From a virus, in the IMG/VR virus record IMGVR_UViG_3300025112_000059, positions 1-38,713 of that record: a stretch of 38,713 nt of DNA; one strand, given 5' to 3'. Shown here in pieces: positions 23,626-31,772 of the stretch; within the stretch, counting starts at the first letter, position 1, and each line of letters starts with the position of its first letter. Made by a program: the position numbers and the translations under genes. The notes beneath the pieces are model-generated. The model saw only the letters and a program-made list of their open reading frames with translations. It did no database searches and was not told the origin of the DNA.

Positions 23626-24282
23626 TTAGAAGCAACTTCTTGTACTTGTTGCCAACCCGTTATCATCAAACCACATATACATAACGGTTTTAGATACATC
23701 CGAAGCAAATCTAAAACATGCTTTTCCCACATCAATAGTTGAGGTTGACATTACATCACCCACACTAAGCATTGCACTAGGAGTAGTGGTTGCAATTCCC
23801 ACCCGACCATCATTATTCACACCTCGTACTACAAAAGAAGGGGTTGTACTGCCATTATTTCCTACTACCATTGAGTTAGCTTCTGTTCCCATCTCTACTA
23901 CAAATAACCCTGATGGCGTTGTAGAGCCGATTCCTGAACCTACGCCTGTACTTGTAGTCTGAATATTAGCCGCTGTAGAAGTTCCTGTAGTCAAAATATC
24001 TAAAGCCGACCTATATCCATCATTATATAAGATATACGGAAAATGTTGTTCCATTAACTGAGTTCCAATTCCAAGCACAGCACCCTGTGTTGCTGTGTCA
24101 TTGCCAAGAATAGAACCTACAATCTCAGCGATTCTTTCTTCTCCAAGCCGATCAAGCATTTGACCAAGCAATCTATCGGCCAAACCTCCGCTGTTCTGCG
24201 CTTTGCCTATTACAACGAAACTAGAGATGCCAATAACAGCTACCAATGCGATAGTAATTATTGTTTTTGTATATTTATTCAT
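23626..24282 (-). CDS. Membrane-anchored or secreted GIGTTTP-type protein next to the capsid gene
   Basis: A protein of 218 residues. An N-terminal hydrophobic segment (TIITIALVAVIGISSFVVIG) acts as signal anchor. A helical part follows, then short repeats VGSGIGSTTP, GNNGSTTP and VGIATTTP and a C-terminal part with two cysteines (GKACFRF ... TRSCF). The repeats are those of the 719-residue fibre. Finding a secreted protein between the major capsid and decoration-like genes is unusual. It may be exposed on the infected cell, or be a virion component needing export. Confidence 0.65.
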   Translation of the reverse strand: MNKYTKTIITIALVAVIGISSFVVIGKAQNSGGLADRLLGQMLDRLGEERIAEIVGSILGNDTATQGAVLGIGTQLMEQHFPYILYNDGYRSALDILTTGTSTAANIQTTSTGVGSGIGSTTPSGLFVVEMGTEANSMVVGNNGSTTPSFVVRGVNNDGRVGIATTTPSAMLSVGDVMSTSTIDVGKACFRFASDVSKTVMYMWFDDNGLATSTRSCF

Positions 24283-24297
24283 ATACTATTCCTTTCA

Positions 24298-24319
24298 TTA
24301 ACCCTTTCGGGCGGGTTAA
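24298..24319 (-). terminator. Hairpin just after the major capsid gene
   Basis: TTAACCC (24298-24304) pairs with GGGTTAA (24313-24319) around an 8-nt loop, 4 nt after the capsid stop codon. No U-tract follows; the next gene's ribosome site (AAAGGAA) does. It may protect the 3' end of capsid mRNA. Confidence 0.55.
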
Positions 24320-24322
24320 TTT

Positions 24323-25390
24323 TTAGGTTACACCTCTCATTTGACCTTGTAGTCTTGGGTTTGCAGCGGCGAAGTTTCCTGCGTAGAACAGATGTCCGAC
24401 TTCTGCAAGCTGATCTACTGGATCCATCATCAAGCGGAAGTTAAATCCTCTTGTGGATGGCACTCTGCCCGGCACTCCAAGTGGAGTTCCTTGCCTCTGC
24501 TTCTTGAAGTTCAAGGTTTCAATATTCTTGCTTGCTTTGCTCAAGTCAATTCCGTAGAACCTAAAGAACTTGGTATTTATAAGATAGAACCGTCCGCTTG
24601 GACATTGTTCGTCAGCTACAACTGGCACTCCTCTGAAAAACACCACTTCAAATCCCTGTGTTCCTGCTAATGCCGCAGATTGTGGCACCATTCCGAAAGC
24701 GTTCATCTGTGGGAATCCGTTTTGCGTGTAGCCAGCCCTAACAGTAGGAGTCAAAAGCGATTCATAGGTATCCCAAATTGACTCTGTGGTAACGTGCATG
24801 GTTGGCTTATCCATTCCTACTCTTACGCTTCTCCAAGCCGTAGCAAGTTTAGCAAGCGTCAATACTCCTGCTGAAGCTAGGTAGTATCCGTCTAAAGCCG
24901 GAGAATATGTGGAACGAGTAAGAGTTCCATATGTAGCAAAGTTTGTTGCGTCATCTGCCGCGTTGGTAATAGAATCCCACTCATTACCTGTTCCATTGCC
25001 TGCAAACAAGTTATCGGCCATCAGCGTCATCAAAGAACTTGCTTGGGAGTCAAACTCTGTTTCAAGCAAATCTAATACTTGCTCATCTCCGCTATTAAGA
25101 GCTGTTTCTATATGAGCAATAACAACTGGCTTATAAGCCATCTTTGGATTGAATTTCGACTTAACACGTACTTCCTGCCGATTAGTATCCAACTTATCGG
25201 CAATTCCTATATTTCCACCATTAGTGGAATCTTGGTATTTCAATATAAACTGCAATTGAAATCCAGTACGCCATTCTTTGGCGTTTTGAAGCATCGTCAT
25301 TAAAAACGGGCTTCCTTGTGAAACAGTATCGAAAACTTCCGGAATTATCTTTTCCCTTGTTACTGTTTTCACTGCATCTGTAAATTCCAT
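24323..25390 (-). CDS. Major capsid protein (HK97-fold)
   Basis: A protein of 355 residues. The N-arm (REKIIPEVFDTVSQGSPFL) and E-loop region (GFQLQFILKYQDSTNGG) are followed by a helix with LLETEFDSQASSLMTLMADN. Residues around MHVTTESIWDTYESLLTP, EVVFFRGVPVVADEQCPSG and FYLINTKFFRF match the A- and P-domains of HK97-type capsid proteins as seen in many podoviruses. It lies directly downstream of a scaffold-like gene with a 6-nt gap and is followed by a hairpin. The order portal, scaffold, capsid is classical. Confidence 0.85.
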   Translation of the reverse strand: MEFTDAVKTVTREKIIPEVFDTVSQGSPFLMTMLQNAKEWRTGFQLQFILKYQDSTNGGNIGIADKLDTNRQEVRVKSKFNPKMAYKPVVIAHIETALNSGDEQVLDLLETEFDSQASSLMTLMADNLFAGNGTGNEWDSITNAADDATNFATYGTLTRSTYSPALDGYYLASAGVLTLAKLATAWRSVRVGMDKPTMHVTTESIWDTYESLLTPTVRAGYTQNGFPQMNAFGMVPQSAALAGTQGFEVVFFRGVPVVADEQCPSGRFYLINTKFFRFYGIDLSKASKNIETLNFKKQRQGTPLGVPGRVPSTRGFNFRLMMDPVDQLAEVGHLFYAGNFAAANPRLQGQMRGVT

Positions 25391-25396
25391 GTTTAA

Positions 25397-26182
25397 TTAT
25401 CCTTTCAATCTCACAAGCATTTCCTGCGGGCTTTCTTCGCCATACCCATGATAATCAATACCCTCGCTAGTATCAGCTCCTCCGCCCTTTGGATCAACTG
25501 GATCGGTTCCTCGCTGTTGTATGTTCTTGACAATTTTCTGTTCAGTCATCTTGATAGCGAGTTTCTGGTCTTGCATGTCCTTGAATACGGCCATTAAATC
25601 CTTTGAGCCGAGTTTTGTGGCTCTCTGAAACAAAAGGTCTTCACTCAAATTTGGCTCAATTTTGCGTATTTCAGTTAGTTGAGCGTCTATGACTTCGTCA
25701 TTCAATCGTTTATCTTCTACTGTTTGAGCATCTATGCGTTGCTGTTTAAGCTCGGCCTTTTGCTCGTTAGCCTCTAAAATCTCTGCATATGACTTGGGTT
25801 GCCAATCTGGCTTCTGCCATTCATATTGCGGAGTTTCAGGAGGTGCTTGCGATTTATTAATCTTTGCTAATTCCTGTGACTTGACAGTATGGTCGGCTTG
25901 CAACTTAGTATATTCTTCTCTAAGCTGTTCGCCTGTCAACTGCCTGCCGCTTACATCGTACGTGGCTTCAGCTGGAGTGCCGCTTGGTTCACTAGGAACT
26001 GCGTCACCTTCGCTAGGTTGCTCTCCACCTTCGGCTGGCTCTTGGCTTGGTGCATCCCCTTCGGGCGCACTGCCTTGAGCTGGCTCTGCTGGAATATCTA
26101 ATACATCTGCTGGATCTTCCATATGTTTATGACTGACGTTCGCTGGCTTGGTCTTGCGACTGCTTTTGAACGACTTGGTCAA
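25397..26182 (-). CDS. Scaffolding protein (261 residues)
   Basis: The acidic, proline- and glutamate-rich N-terminal third (about 20-75) is disordered. A long charged coiled coil follows (about 80-215), then a glycine-rich piece and a short C-terminal tail (EESPQEMLVRLKG). This is the plan of scaffolding proteins, which guide capsid assembly and leave or are cut afterwards. Its place between portal and capsid genes supports it. It lacks a recognisable protease motif. Confidence 0.75.
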   Translation of the reverse strand: MTKSFKSSRKTKPANVSHKHMEDPADVLDIPAEPAQGSAPEGDAPSQEPAEGGEQPSEGDAVPSEPSGTPAEATYDVSGRQLTGEQLREEYTKLQADHTVKSQELAKINKSQAPPETPQYEWQKPDWQPKSYAEILEANEQKAELKQQRIDAQTVEDKRLNDEVIDAQLTEIRKIEPNLSEDLLFQRATKLGSKDLMAVFKDMQDQKLAIKMTEQKIVKNIQQRGTDPVDPKGGGADTSEGIDYHGYGEESPQEMLVRLKG

Positions 26183-26204
26183 TTACTTATAATCTAATAA
26201 ATTG

Positions 26205-26366
26205 TTAATAATCTAAAATCTTTTTTAATATACGTCGTAATCTTGCAAGTAAATCCGCAATTCTTGTAAACCCAATATCCTCACTACATTGAGGACAAAT
26301 CCAATTTAATACTGGATGAGCTTAGGAGTCGTGTTCTGTACCTCTCCCTGCATACTGATCTGACAT
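26205..26366 (-). pseudogene. Zinc-ribbon microprotein gene interrupted by an in-frame TAA
   Basis: From ATG at 26366 the frame reads MSDQYAGRGTEHDS, then TAA (26324-26322), then 38 sense codons AHPVLNWICPQCSEDIGF and a basic helix (RIADLLARLRRILKKI) to a TAA at 26205. The second part has a zinc knuckle (CPQC) and no start codon of its own. The pieces look like one protein of 53 residues. Either it is a nonsense mutation or the TAA is read through. It sits between the portal and scaffold genes. Confidence 0.55.
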
Positions 26367-26374
26367 ATATTTAA

Positions 26375-28195
26375 TTATTGTGCTGGTTGCGTGGGTGGAC
26401 CCTGTGGCGGTGCTACTGGCTGTGGCTGAAATTGAGCCAACTCTTGATCCGTAATCCCAACAAACTTAGCTGGGTTTAATTGATAAAGTTCAGAATTCTT
26501 GGCTATCTCGGCTGGATTGTCGTATGGACCCATCTTGAAGTAATCAAGCGGAGCTAACACGCCTTTCTCTACATCTGCTTGGGCCAGTTCAAACTTGAAT
26601 TTCTTGTCCTCTGGCAAAGTATTGCCGGGAATAATGCGAACCTCTGTACCATCCTCGAAGTCATCCTGCATCAACTCAATGATTTTAAGAGCGTTGTCAG
26701 AACCCATTGTCTTGGTATAGTGAATCTCTGTGTAACGAGTTTTAGCAAGATGATACTGCCAATTAAATAATTCGTAGGCAATATAGTCAACAACTTGAAT
26801 CATCTCATTAAGCCGTTGGAATGACTGTTCCACAAGCGCTAACCGCCCGCCTTTGGTTTCTGAACCCTCTCTCTCGCCTCTAAAAGCGGATGTTGCGGCC
26901 ATGACATTATCAATCTCCTCTCGACTGTCTTTCATGTCCTCCATTATAAAGTTAGGCAATGCCTGTCCCATTTCACGCGTAACACCTGTTGCAACACCTT
27001 TGCCCCAAATTATGCCGGAAGTTTCCCAACGTAGCGATTGAGCGTCTTTCTTGGTCATAACCCCTGAATCAACCTTAATCATTCCATTGATTATCTGGGC
27101 GTTGTCATCTATCTGGCGCTTCTTCCTATCCAATGACTCCTGTAAGGGAATAGCTTGGGAGATAAAATCTGTTCTACCAATAGGACGGTCTAAATTAGAA
27201 AGTACGGTTGCGAATATATATGGCTTGCGAGGCATGTCAAAGTGATTGAAAAAGTGCGCTTCAAGTTCTGTGTTCTCTGAACCGTCTTCATTCTTAGCAT
27301 TTCTGCCTGCATCGCGAGCTGTACCGAGTATTTCTTTTCTTTCTTTTGGCGTGGTTTCGTCTTTGGCAAGTTTAAGTCCCTCTTCTTTTGTTATCATCAC
27401 ACCATCCCAATCCCAATAAGGGTTCCGTCCTCTGCTCAAAATAATATCCTCAAATTTGATTATCAATCTATCTTGTATCCACGCCTCTTTGTAGGTTTCT
27501 TCTGGGTTCTGAATAGCTATCTGATCCTCGCTGATTCCTACTTTCTTTAATATGGCTTCTTTCTTATCAGGAAAGCGGTTAATGACATTCTCTAAGGTGT
27601 CGTCAATCTCCTCAATAGCGAACTCGCTCTCAACCTCATTAGATGCTTTCTTGCCAAAGCGTACCCTGCGAGGGTCTAAAGATTTAACATCAAAATCATT
27701 TGTCTTTTTATTCCAAAATGGTTTCAAGACCACAAGGCGCGATAGGTAGAGGTTGCGCATTCCTTTTCTAAATACCTCCTTAACATTAAGGTCGTCATAT
27801 TTGCGTAAAAAATATTTCTCCTGTAGCTCGGCCAAGTCCTTGCTCTCGGGTGTAGTGCGTCCGGGCAAGAAATTAGGCTTAGGAGGTCTGGCTATAAGAG
27901 AATTGATAACCGCTTCTGCATCAATAAATATTCTGTTGGCCCGCGTGTTTGATTTCTTGATAGGCACATTGCGAGTGTACTCAGGTATCCGTGAATGGCT
28001 GGTATCCCCATGCCCAAAATCTTCGTACTGATCCTTGCCGTCAGAACTCTGGTCGTCAGAACTCTCAATATCATAATATTGAGAGTTCCTGAAATAAACT
28101 CTTTTTACAATATTCCAGATGCTCTCTGATGAGTTCCAACGATTATCAACGAGCTTGCATAGGTCTTTATCTTTTAATTCTTCAATTTTAGGCAT
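26375..28195 (-). CDS. Portal protein (606 residues)
   Basis: The sequence fits large portal proteins of podo- and siphoviruses. It has a helical N-terminal region with RANRIFIDAEAVINSLIARP, a clip/stem region (QDRLIIKFEDIILSRGRNP), and a helical crown region with SRAI-type pattern (DFISQAIPLQESLDRKKRQI). The end is Pro/Gln-rich (APPQGPPTQPAQ). Portals form the dodecameric DNA channel. It is two genes downstream of the large terminase. The gene has its own promoter and a strong hairpin leader whose U-run ends 2 nt before the ATG. Confidence 0.85.
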   Translation of the reverse strand: MPKIEELKDKDLCKLVDNRWNSSESIWNIVKRVYFRNSQYYDIESSDDQSSDGKDQYEDFGHGDTSHSRIPEYTRNVPIKKSNTRANRIFIDAEAVINSLIARPPKPNFLPGRTTPESKDLAELQEKYFLRKYDDLNVKEVFRKGMRNLYLSRLVVLKPFWNKKTNDFDVKSLDPRRVRFGKKASNEVESEFAIEEIDDTLENVINRFPDKKEAILKKVGISEDQIAIQNPEETYKEAWIQDRLIIKFEDIILSRGRNPYWDWDGVMITKEEGLKLAKDETTPKERKEILGTARDAGRNAKNEDGSENTELEAHFFNHFDMPRKPYIFATVLSNLDRPIGRTDFISQAIPLQESLDRKKRQIDDNAQIINGMIKVDSGVMTKKDAQSLRWETSGIIWGKGVATGVTREMGQALPNFIMEDMKDSREEIDNVMAATSAFRGEREGSETKGGRLALVEQSFQRLNEMIQVVDYIAYELFNWQYHLAKTRYTEIHYTKTMGSDNALKIIELMQDDFEDGTEVRIIPGNTLPEDKKFKFELAQADVEKGVLAPLDYFKMGPYDNPAEIAKNSELYQLNPAKFVGITDQELAQFQPQPVAPPQGPPTQPAQ

Positions 28196-28197
28196 AT

Positions 28198-28273
28198 AAA
28201 AAGACGGGCAAAAGGTGTCCGCCTATGATGTGTAGATTTGTACACACCATCTCGCGAACACTTCTCGCCCGTC
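28198..28273 (-). promoter_or_regulatory. Branched hairpin with U5 immediately before the portal start codon
   Basis: Minus-strand RNA forms GACGGGC (28273-28267) with GCCCGTC (28209-28203), then AAGTGTTCGC with GCGGACACCTT (one bulge), then GATG and TGTA with TACACATC around loop CAAATC, about 25 pairs in all. UUUUU (28202-28198) follows, and the portal AUG starts 2 nt later. It looks like an intrinsic terminator or a translation gate. There is no Shine-Dalgarno between hairpin and AUG. Confidence 0.75.
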
Positions 28274-28322
28274 CTTGATTATGGTCTATGGAGGTAACCG
28301 TCAAAGATTGTGGGACAGTTTA

Positions 28323-28351
28323 ATAATACTATACTATGTTTTCTTTGTAAA
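28323..28351 (-). promoter_or_regulatory. Late promoter TTTACA-17-TATTAT for the head genes
   Basis: The -35 TTTACA is at 28351-28346 and the -10 TATTAT at 28328-28323, spacing 17. It overlaps the last codons of the 28334-28540 gene. Start of transcription near 28316 gives a leader of about 121 nt. The same -35 and -10 boxes (spacing 16) precede the replication-initiator gene. Confidence 0.65.
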
Positions 28352-28540
28352 CAAATTCTTCTTAACCTCAATATCAGTAATCATACCCTCTGCGCTGAAT
28401 GATACTATAACTTGACCTTTTCGTACATCTAGGGCATTGGTATTGATGAGCTTTTTAATGTTATGCCAATATCTAGGTAGCTGGTCAGCACCAAATTCAG
28501 ATACAATGTATTGTTCTAGGTTGTGCGAATCAGTTAGCAT
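28334..28540 (-). CDS. Small hypothetical phage protein (68 residues)
   Basis: The product reads MLTDSHNLEQYIVSEFGADQ at the start and has a beta-rich end (GQVIVSFSAEGMITDIEVKK). No family is recognised. It starts 6 nt after the large terminase stop and contains the portal promoter in its 3' end. It may be a portal or packaging accessory. Confidence 0.6.
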   Translation of the reverse strand: MLTDSHNLEQYIVSEFGADQLPRYWHNIKKLINTNALDVRKGQVIVSFSAEGMITDIEVKKNLFTKKT

Positions 28541-28546
28541 TTTGTT

Positions 28547-30112
28547 TTATCTATTATCTGGTAAAATCTCCTCTAAAACCTCACCTATGTTAGCAAAATC
28601 GCCCTCTGACGTGTGTTTAATCACTTCTGCTTTCTCTTGGTTGTCGCCAGAGAATACGGCACCAGCTCCAAGCGTAAGACGCGCAAGATACCAATATAGC
28701 GTGCTAAGTACATAATGGTCCTCACCCGTTGTACTGAGCCAAGAATATCTTTCTATACCCTTGGTATCAACCTCTTTAACTCTACGCAATGTTTCCCAAT
28801 GCTTAATGTATTCAGCGAACATCCTATCTGAATTTAATCCGAACAACACCTTAGCTTGTACAATTTCGTCAATTAACTGGTCCAGTATGCGGTTACGATT
28901 CGAATAAACAACGCCTGTCTTGTCTTTTTCACCCCACCATACAATCATTTGTGGGTTCTGCTCATTCCTAGAGAAGTAGCTCATGTAGAACGAAGTGTAA
29001 TTATCCACATAATACTTGCTCATAACCGTATCCGGCAACGCGTCAATCACTGTAATCGGCTTGTAGACGCTCAAAATATCGTCTAATTCGCTCCATTTGG
29101 TGAATTTACCCACTTTTATCAGTCCTCTCTCGCTCCCTAGGCAGTAATGTTTTATGTTGCCAACGTCAACTCCTAAGTAATATTGAGAGGTTACAAGGTC
29201 TTTTGGAGTCCAATTATCCAGAATCGTAGAGCGTGTAATCTTTAAATCGCCCGGATTGTACGGCTCACCTAAAACGAAGTTATAAAAATACTCTTGGTCG
29301 CCCTCGCTTTCGTCTATTATCTCATCTGCTGTGATCCATGAGGCCATTAAATGGGATATGTGGTAGCCGGATACCTTGGCATCTGGCTTATCTGCTATCC
29401 ATTTGCCTGTTCTGCGCGTGTTATCGCTAATTTCTAATTTACATTTAGTGCATATGAATATTCGTCTAGTTAAATCAATGCTCTCGGGCCATTGGAGTTT
29501 CTGCTGTACTTTGCAGTGTTCACAAGTGATGTGCCATTCCTTTTGGTCTGATTTTATCCACGCTTCGTCCACAGCTCCCTTTTCAGTAGTAGGGTTGGAA
29601 AATATCCAACGCCCTTTCCAGCTATCCTTGCCTTTAATACGAGATTTATAATCTAATAAGGTCTTTTGGTCGCTTCTATCAGCTTCGTCGTGAATCAACA
29701 CATCTGCTGTAGTCATTATGGCCGCAGTCTTTGAGATTGTACCCTTGAAGAACAAGAATCTACCGTTTATCTCCTTGCGTTCTATGCTGTCTGTTTTAAT
29801 ATCTCCAAATACATCTCTATTAACTTGTAAAAGCGGATTTGTCTTAGAACTTACAAACTCTGATACATCTGAATCGCTTGGGAATGTGTAGATGGAATTA
29901 AATCCGTATGTTAAAGCCGCAAAGAATATTTTAAGGTTGAACGTAACTGAACCTCCAATCTGTGAGCATTTTTTAACTACAATGTTTTTGTTCCAATCAG
30001 TGAGTATGTCGAGTAAGAATAAATGGTGATAGTAATTCAATGGCTCGCCTTTTTCATCCTTTATTCCCTTGTCCAGAATCCAATGTAGAACTGATGTGTC
30101 TTTTATATCCAT
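28547..30112 (-). CDS. Large terminase subunit, GpA-type
   Basis: A protein of 521 residues. The ATPase has a deviant Walker A (KKCSQIGGSV, 47-56), similar to lambda GpA, and Walker B VLIHDEADR (138-146). A GpA-type zinc finger lies at Cys197, Cys200, Cys221 and Cys224. The RNase-H-like nuclease begins at GVDVG (Asp316) with a second acidic site in VIDALPDT. The enzyme cuts and pumps DNA into the prohead through the portal. It lies between the small-terminase-like genes and the portal. It has an A-rich leader and no clear Shine-Dalgarno. Confidence 0.9.
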   Translation of the reverse strand: MDIKDTSVLHWILDKGIKDEKGEPLNYYHHLFLLDILTDWNKNIVVKKCSQIGGSVTFNLKIFFAALTYGFNSIYTFPSDSDVSEFVSSKTNPLLQVNRDVFGDIKTDSIERKEINGRFLFFKGTISKTAAIMTTADVLIHDEADRSDQKTLLDYKSRIKGKDSWKGRWIFSNPTTEKGAVDEAWIKSDQKEWHITCEHCKVQQKLQWPESIDLTRRIFICTKCKLEISDNTRRTGKWIADKPDAKVSGYHISHLMASWITADEIIDESEGDQEYFYNFVLGEPYNPGDLKITRSTILDNWTPKDLVTSQYYLGVDVGNIKHYCLGSERGLIKVGKFTKWSELDDILSVYKPITVIDALPDTVMSKYYVDNYTSFYMSYFSRNEQNPQMIVWWGEKDKTGVVYSNRNRILDQLIDEIVQAKVLFGLNSDRMFAEYIKHWETLRRVKEVDTKGIERYSWLSTTGEDHYVLSTLYWYLARLTLGAGAVFSGDNQEKAEVIKHTSEGDFANIGEVLEEILPDNR

Positions 30113-30215
30113 GTGTCTAATGATAAATTTTTTGACGCTGAATACAAGGATAAATTTATAAAAAGAATTGTCGAGTAAAATCGCTCGCTATCGAGTCGGT
30201 GGTTATATAGTAAGC

Positions 30216-30677
30216 TTAATGTGTCTTTTTCCACTCAGTGCGCGCTTTTGCCTCCATTTGCTCATTATAAGGAGCCATAGGATCGCCGTAGAGCGTTTTA
30301 AAGCCGTCTTGACCCGGCTGTAGCAGGTCTAGACGATGCTTTTGTTGCTCTTCTTTATGCTTTCTGGACTGTGTGTAATAAGGATCTGTAGCTTTGTCTG
30401 TAATGCGCCTAATACAATTTTTCTTACATTTAGGACATTTGACCTCATACTTGGCTATGGGAATCTTGTAGCTACCGATTATAACTTTAATCCCTACGCT
30501 CTCAAAATCTAACTCGCATACATCGCACCAAAAATCAGCTTTACTCACACTAGGAGCGTCTGTAATCATCCTCATATGCTTCCCTTGGAATTTCTTTTGC
30601 TTCTCTGATTCTTTTCTCTGCTCTCTATTGCTGTCCACGTGCTTCTTTAACTTTTCAACCTTGCTTTCAGGACTCAT
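30216..30677 (-). CDS. Zinc-ribbon protein of the packaging module (153 residues)
   Basis: A basic N-terminal helix (KVEKLKKHVDSNREQRKESE) is followed by a four-cysteine zinc ribbon: CDVCELDFESV, then CPKCKKNCIRR (about 51-88). A tail with LQPGQDGFKTLYGDPMAPY follows. It overlaps the upstream ORF by ATGA and lies next to the large terminase, which suggests a packaging or DNA-binding role. No specific family is recognised. Confidence 0.7.
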   Translation of the reverse strand: MSPESKVEKLKKHVDSNREQRKESEKQKKFQGKHMRMITDAPSVSKADFWCDVCELDFESVGIKVIIGSYKIPIAKYEVKCPKCKKNCIRRITDKATDPYYTQSRKHKEEQQKHRLDLLQPGQDGFKTLYGDPMAPYNEQMEAKARTEWKKTH

Positions 30678-30877
30678 TTTACAATCTCCCTTACCTTGTT
30701 ATACAATCCCTTCCAACCTTGCTCCTCTCTCATGTATTGCTCTTGCTCCTCGCGAGTCATATCCGGCAAAAAAACTCCGTTGGTTTCCATTTCTTCTAAG
30801 GCTTGGTCAACTTTCTTCTCGTCCTCCTGCTCCGTCAACTTCCACAGCTTCTTCAATTTTTTTAGGCGGTTCAGCAT
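30674..30877 (-). CDS. Small helical protein of the packaging module (67 residues)
   Basis: The product begins MLNRLKKLKKLWKLTEQEDE and is wholly helical and charged, with a middle MTREEQEQYMREEQGWKGLY. It overlaps the end of the terminase-small-like gene by 71 nt in another frame and ends in an ATGA overlap with the zinc-ribbon gene. A packaging accessory role is possible. A start further in cannot be excluded. Confidence 0.55.
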   Translation of the reverse strand: MLNRLKKLKKLWKLTEQEDEKKVDQALEEMETNGVFLPDMTREEQEQYMREEQGWKGLYNKVREIVK

Positions 30878-31331
30878 ATAATTGCTTCTTTAAAATTTCC
30901 TCATAATTAGTAGTAGCTTTTTGTACTTCTGGATTCGCTAGGATATTTATTATATTTACTGTTTGCGGTGGCTTTGAATCTTCTTGATTACCGAATTCCT
31001 TTTTTTTCTTGCGTGATAAATAGTCCATTGAATTGTTATAACTCTCTGTCATTTTGCTTACAACAGTACGCCTAGCTGTCATAACTGGTTTTGCTTTTAA
31101 TCTATCTCGCAATAATTCTGTTTTAGGATGTGCTTTTAAGTATCTTGATAATGATTTATTGCTGATATTAGCATGAGATGCCGCATCAGTATCTGTTCCA
31201 TCTAATTCCCATATCTCTTGACATTTCGAGATTATAAATTCTTCAGTTCTGCCTTTTTTAATATCTTCTTCTGTTAAATCAAACCACTTCCTGCCCACCG
31301 TTGACACCTCTTCTGTTTTATGTTCTGACAT
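30807..31331 (-). CDS. Probable small terminase subunit (174 residues)
   Basis: Residues 30-75 resemble an HTH DNA-binding domain of small terminases (EEFIISKCQEIWELDGTD, then ISNKSLSRYLKAHP, then TARRTVVSKM). A lysine-rich linker (SRKKKKEFG) and an acidic C-terminal tail follow, which would bind the large subunit. It is three genes upstream of the large terminase. The family match is by pattern only. Confidence 0.6.
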   Translation of the reverse strand: MSEHKTEEVSTVGRKWFDLTEEDIKKGRTEEFIISKCQEIWELDGTDTDAASHANISNKSLSRYLKAHPKTELLRDRLKAKPVMTARRTVVSKMTESYNNSMDYLSRKKKKEFGNQEDSKPPQTVNIINILANPEVQKATTNYEEILKKQLYAEPPKKIEEAVEVDGAGGREES

Positions 31332-31348
31332 ATCATACTTTTATAATT

Positions 31349-31621
31349 CTAAGGTTTTAAAATCTGACTCTTAACATCATCTGGCTTTTTAATTAAAGAC
31401 AATATTGGAGTAACTAACATACCATTTCCTTGTGGAATTGCTTGCATTTGTGGGACCATTTGAAAACCATGTTTAGTAAGAACAGCCTGCATTTCAATAT
31501 TTAAGGCCTGTATTTCCTCCGGAGTAGGCTGTTTAGGCTCTGGTGGTGGCTTAGGTGGCTCTTGTGGGGCCTGTTCTGTAGTTGGTTCTGGTGTTGGATT
31601 TGGAGTAGTTGTTTCTGGCAT
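31349..31621 (-). CDS. Proline-rich small protein (90 residues)
   Basis: The N-terminal half is made of Pro, Thr, Glu and Gln (TPNPTPEPTTEQAPQEPP); the second half is folded-looking (EEIQALNIEMQAVLTKHGF). No family is recognised. It is the first gene after the attenuator-like leader at 31.7 kb and precedes the small terminase. It may be a packaging or scaffold-like accessory. Confidence 0.6.
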   Translation of the reverse strand: MPETTTPNPTPEPTTEQAPQEPPKPPPEPKQPTPEEIQALNIEMQAVLTKHGFQMVPQMQAIPQGNGMLVTPILSLIKKPDDVKSQILKP

Positions 31622-31683
31622 AATTTATATTATTATTTTATTGATTACGATATTTATTACACGATTTGATAATCATAAACATT

Positions 31684-31708
31684 AAAAAAACAGCATTAAA
31701 ATAGCTGT
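31684..31708 (-). terminator. Intrinsic terminator inside the leader of the packaging operon
   Basis: ACAGC (31708-31704 in the transcript) pairs with GCTGT (31694-31690) around a 9-nt loop and is followed by seven U (31690-31684). It lies between the promoter at 31.77 kb and the first gene (31621). A 10-codon ORF ends 4 nt before the stem. Confidence 0.65.
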
Positions 31709-31712
31709 GATA

Positions 31713-31745
31713 TTATTGATTAATTTTTACCTTTTTATTCTCCAT
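31713..31745 (-). CDS. Candidate leader peptide MENKKVKINQ
   Basis: Ten codons lie between the promoter and the terminator. There is no Shine-Dalgarno. Translation up to the stop would bring a ribosome next to the terminator stem, as in attenuators. This is inference from layout. Confidence 0.3.
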   Translation of the reverse strand: MENKKVKINQ

Positions 31746-31772
31746 ATCAATTGTTTAGAATTCTGTAATTTA

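Noticed and set aside
28203-28273. tRNA-like element with a 7-bp outer stem and 71-nt length
   Set aside because: No T-arm (GTTCGA) or D-arm pattern on either strand, no CCA-proximal features; it folds better as one long hairpin followed by U5.
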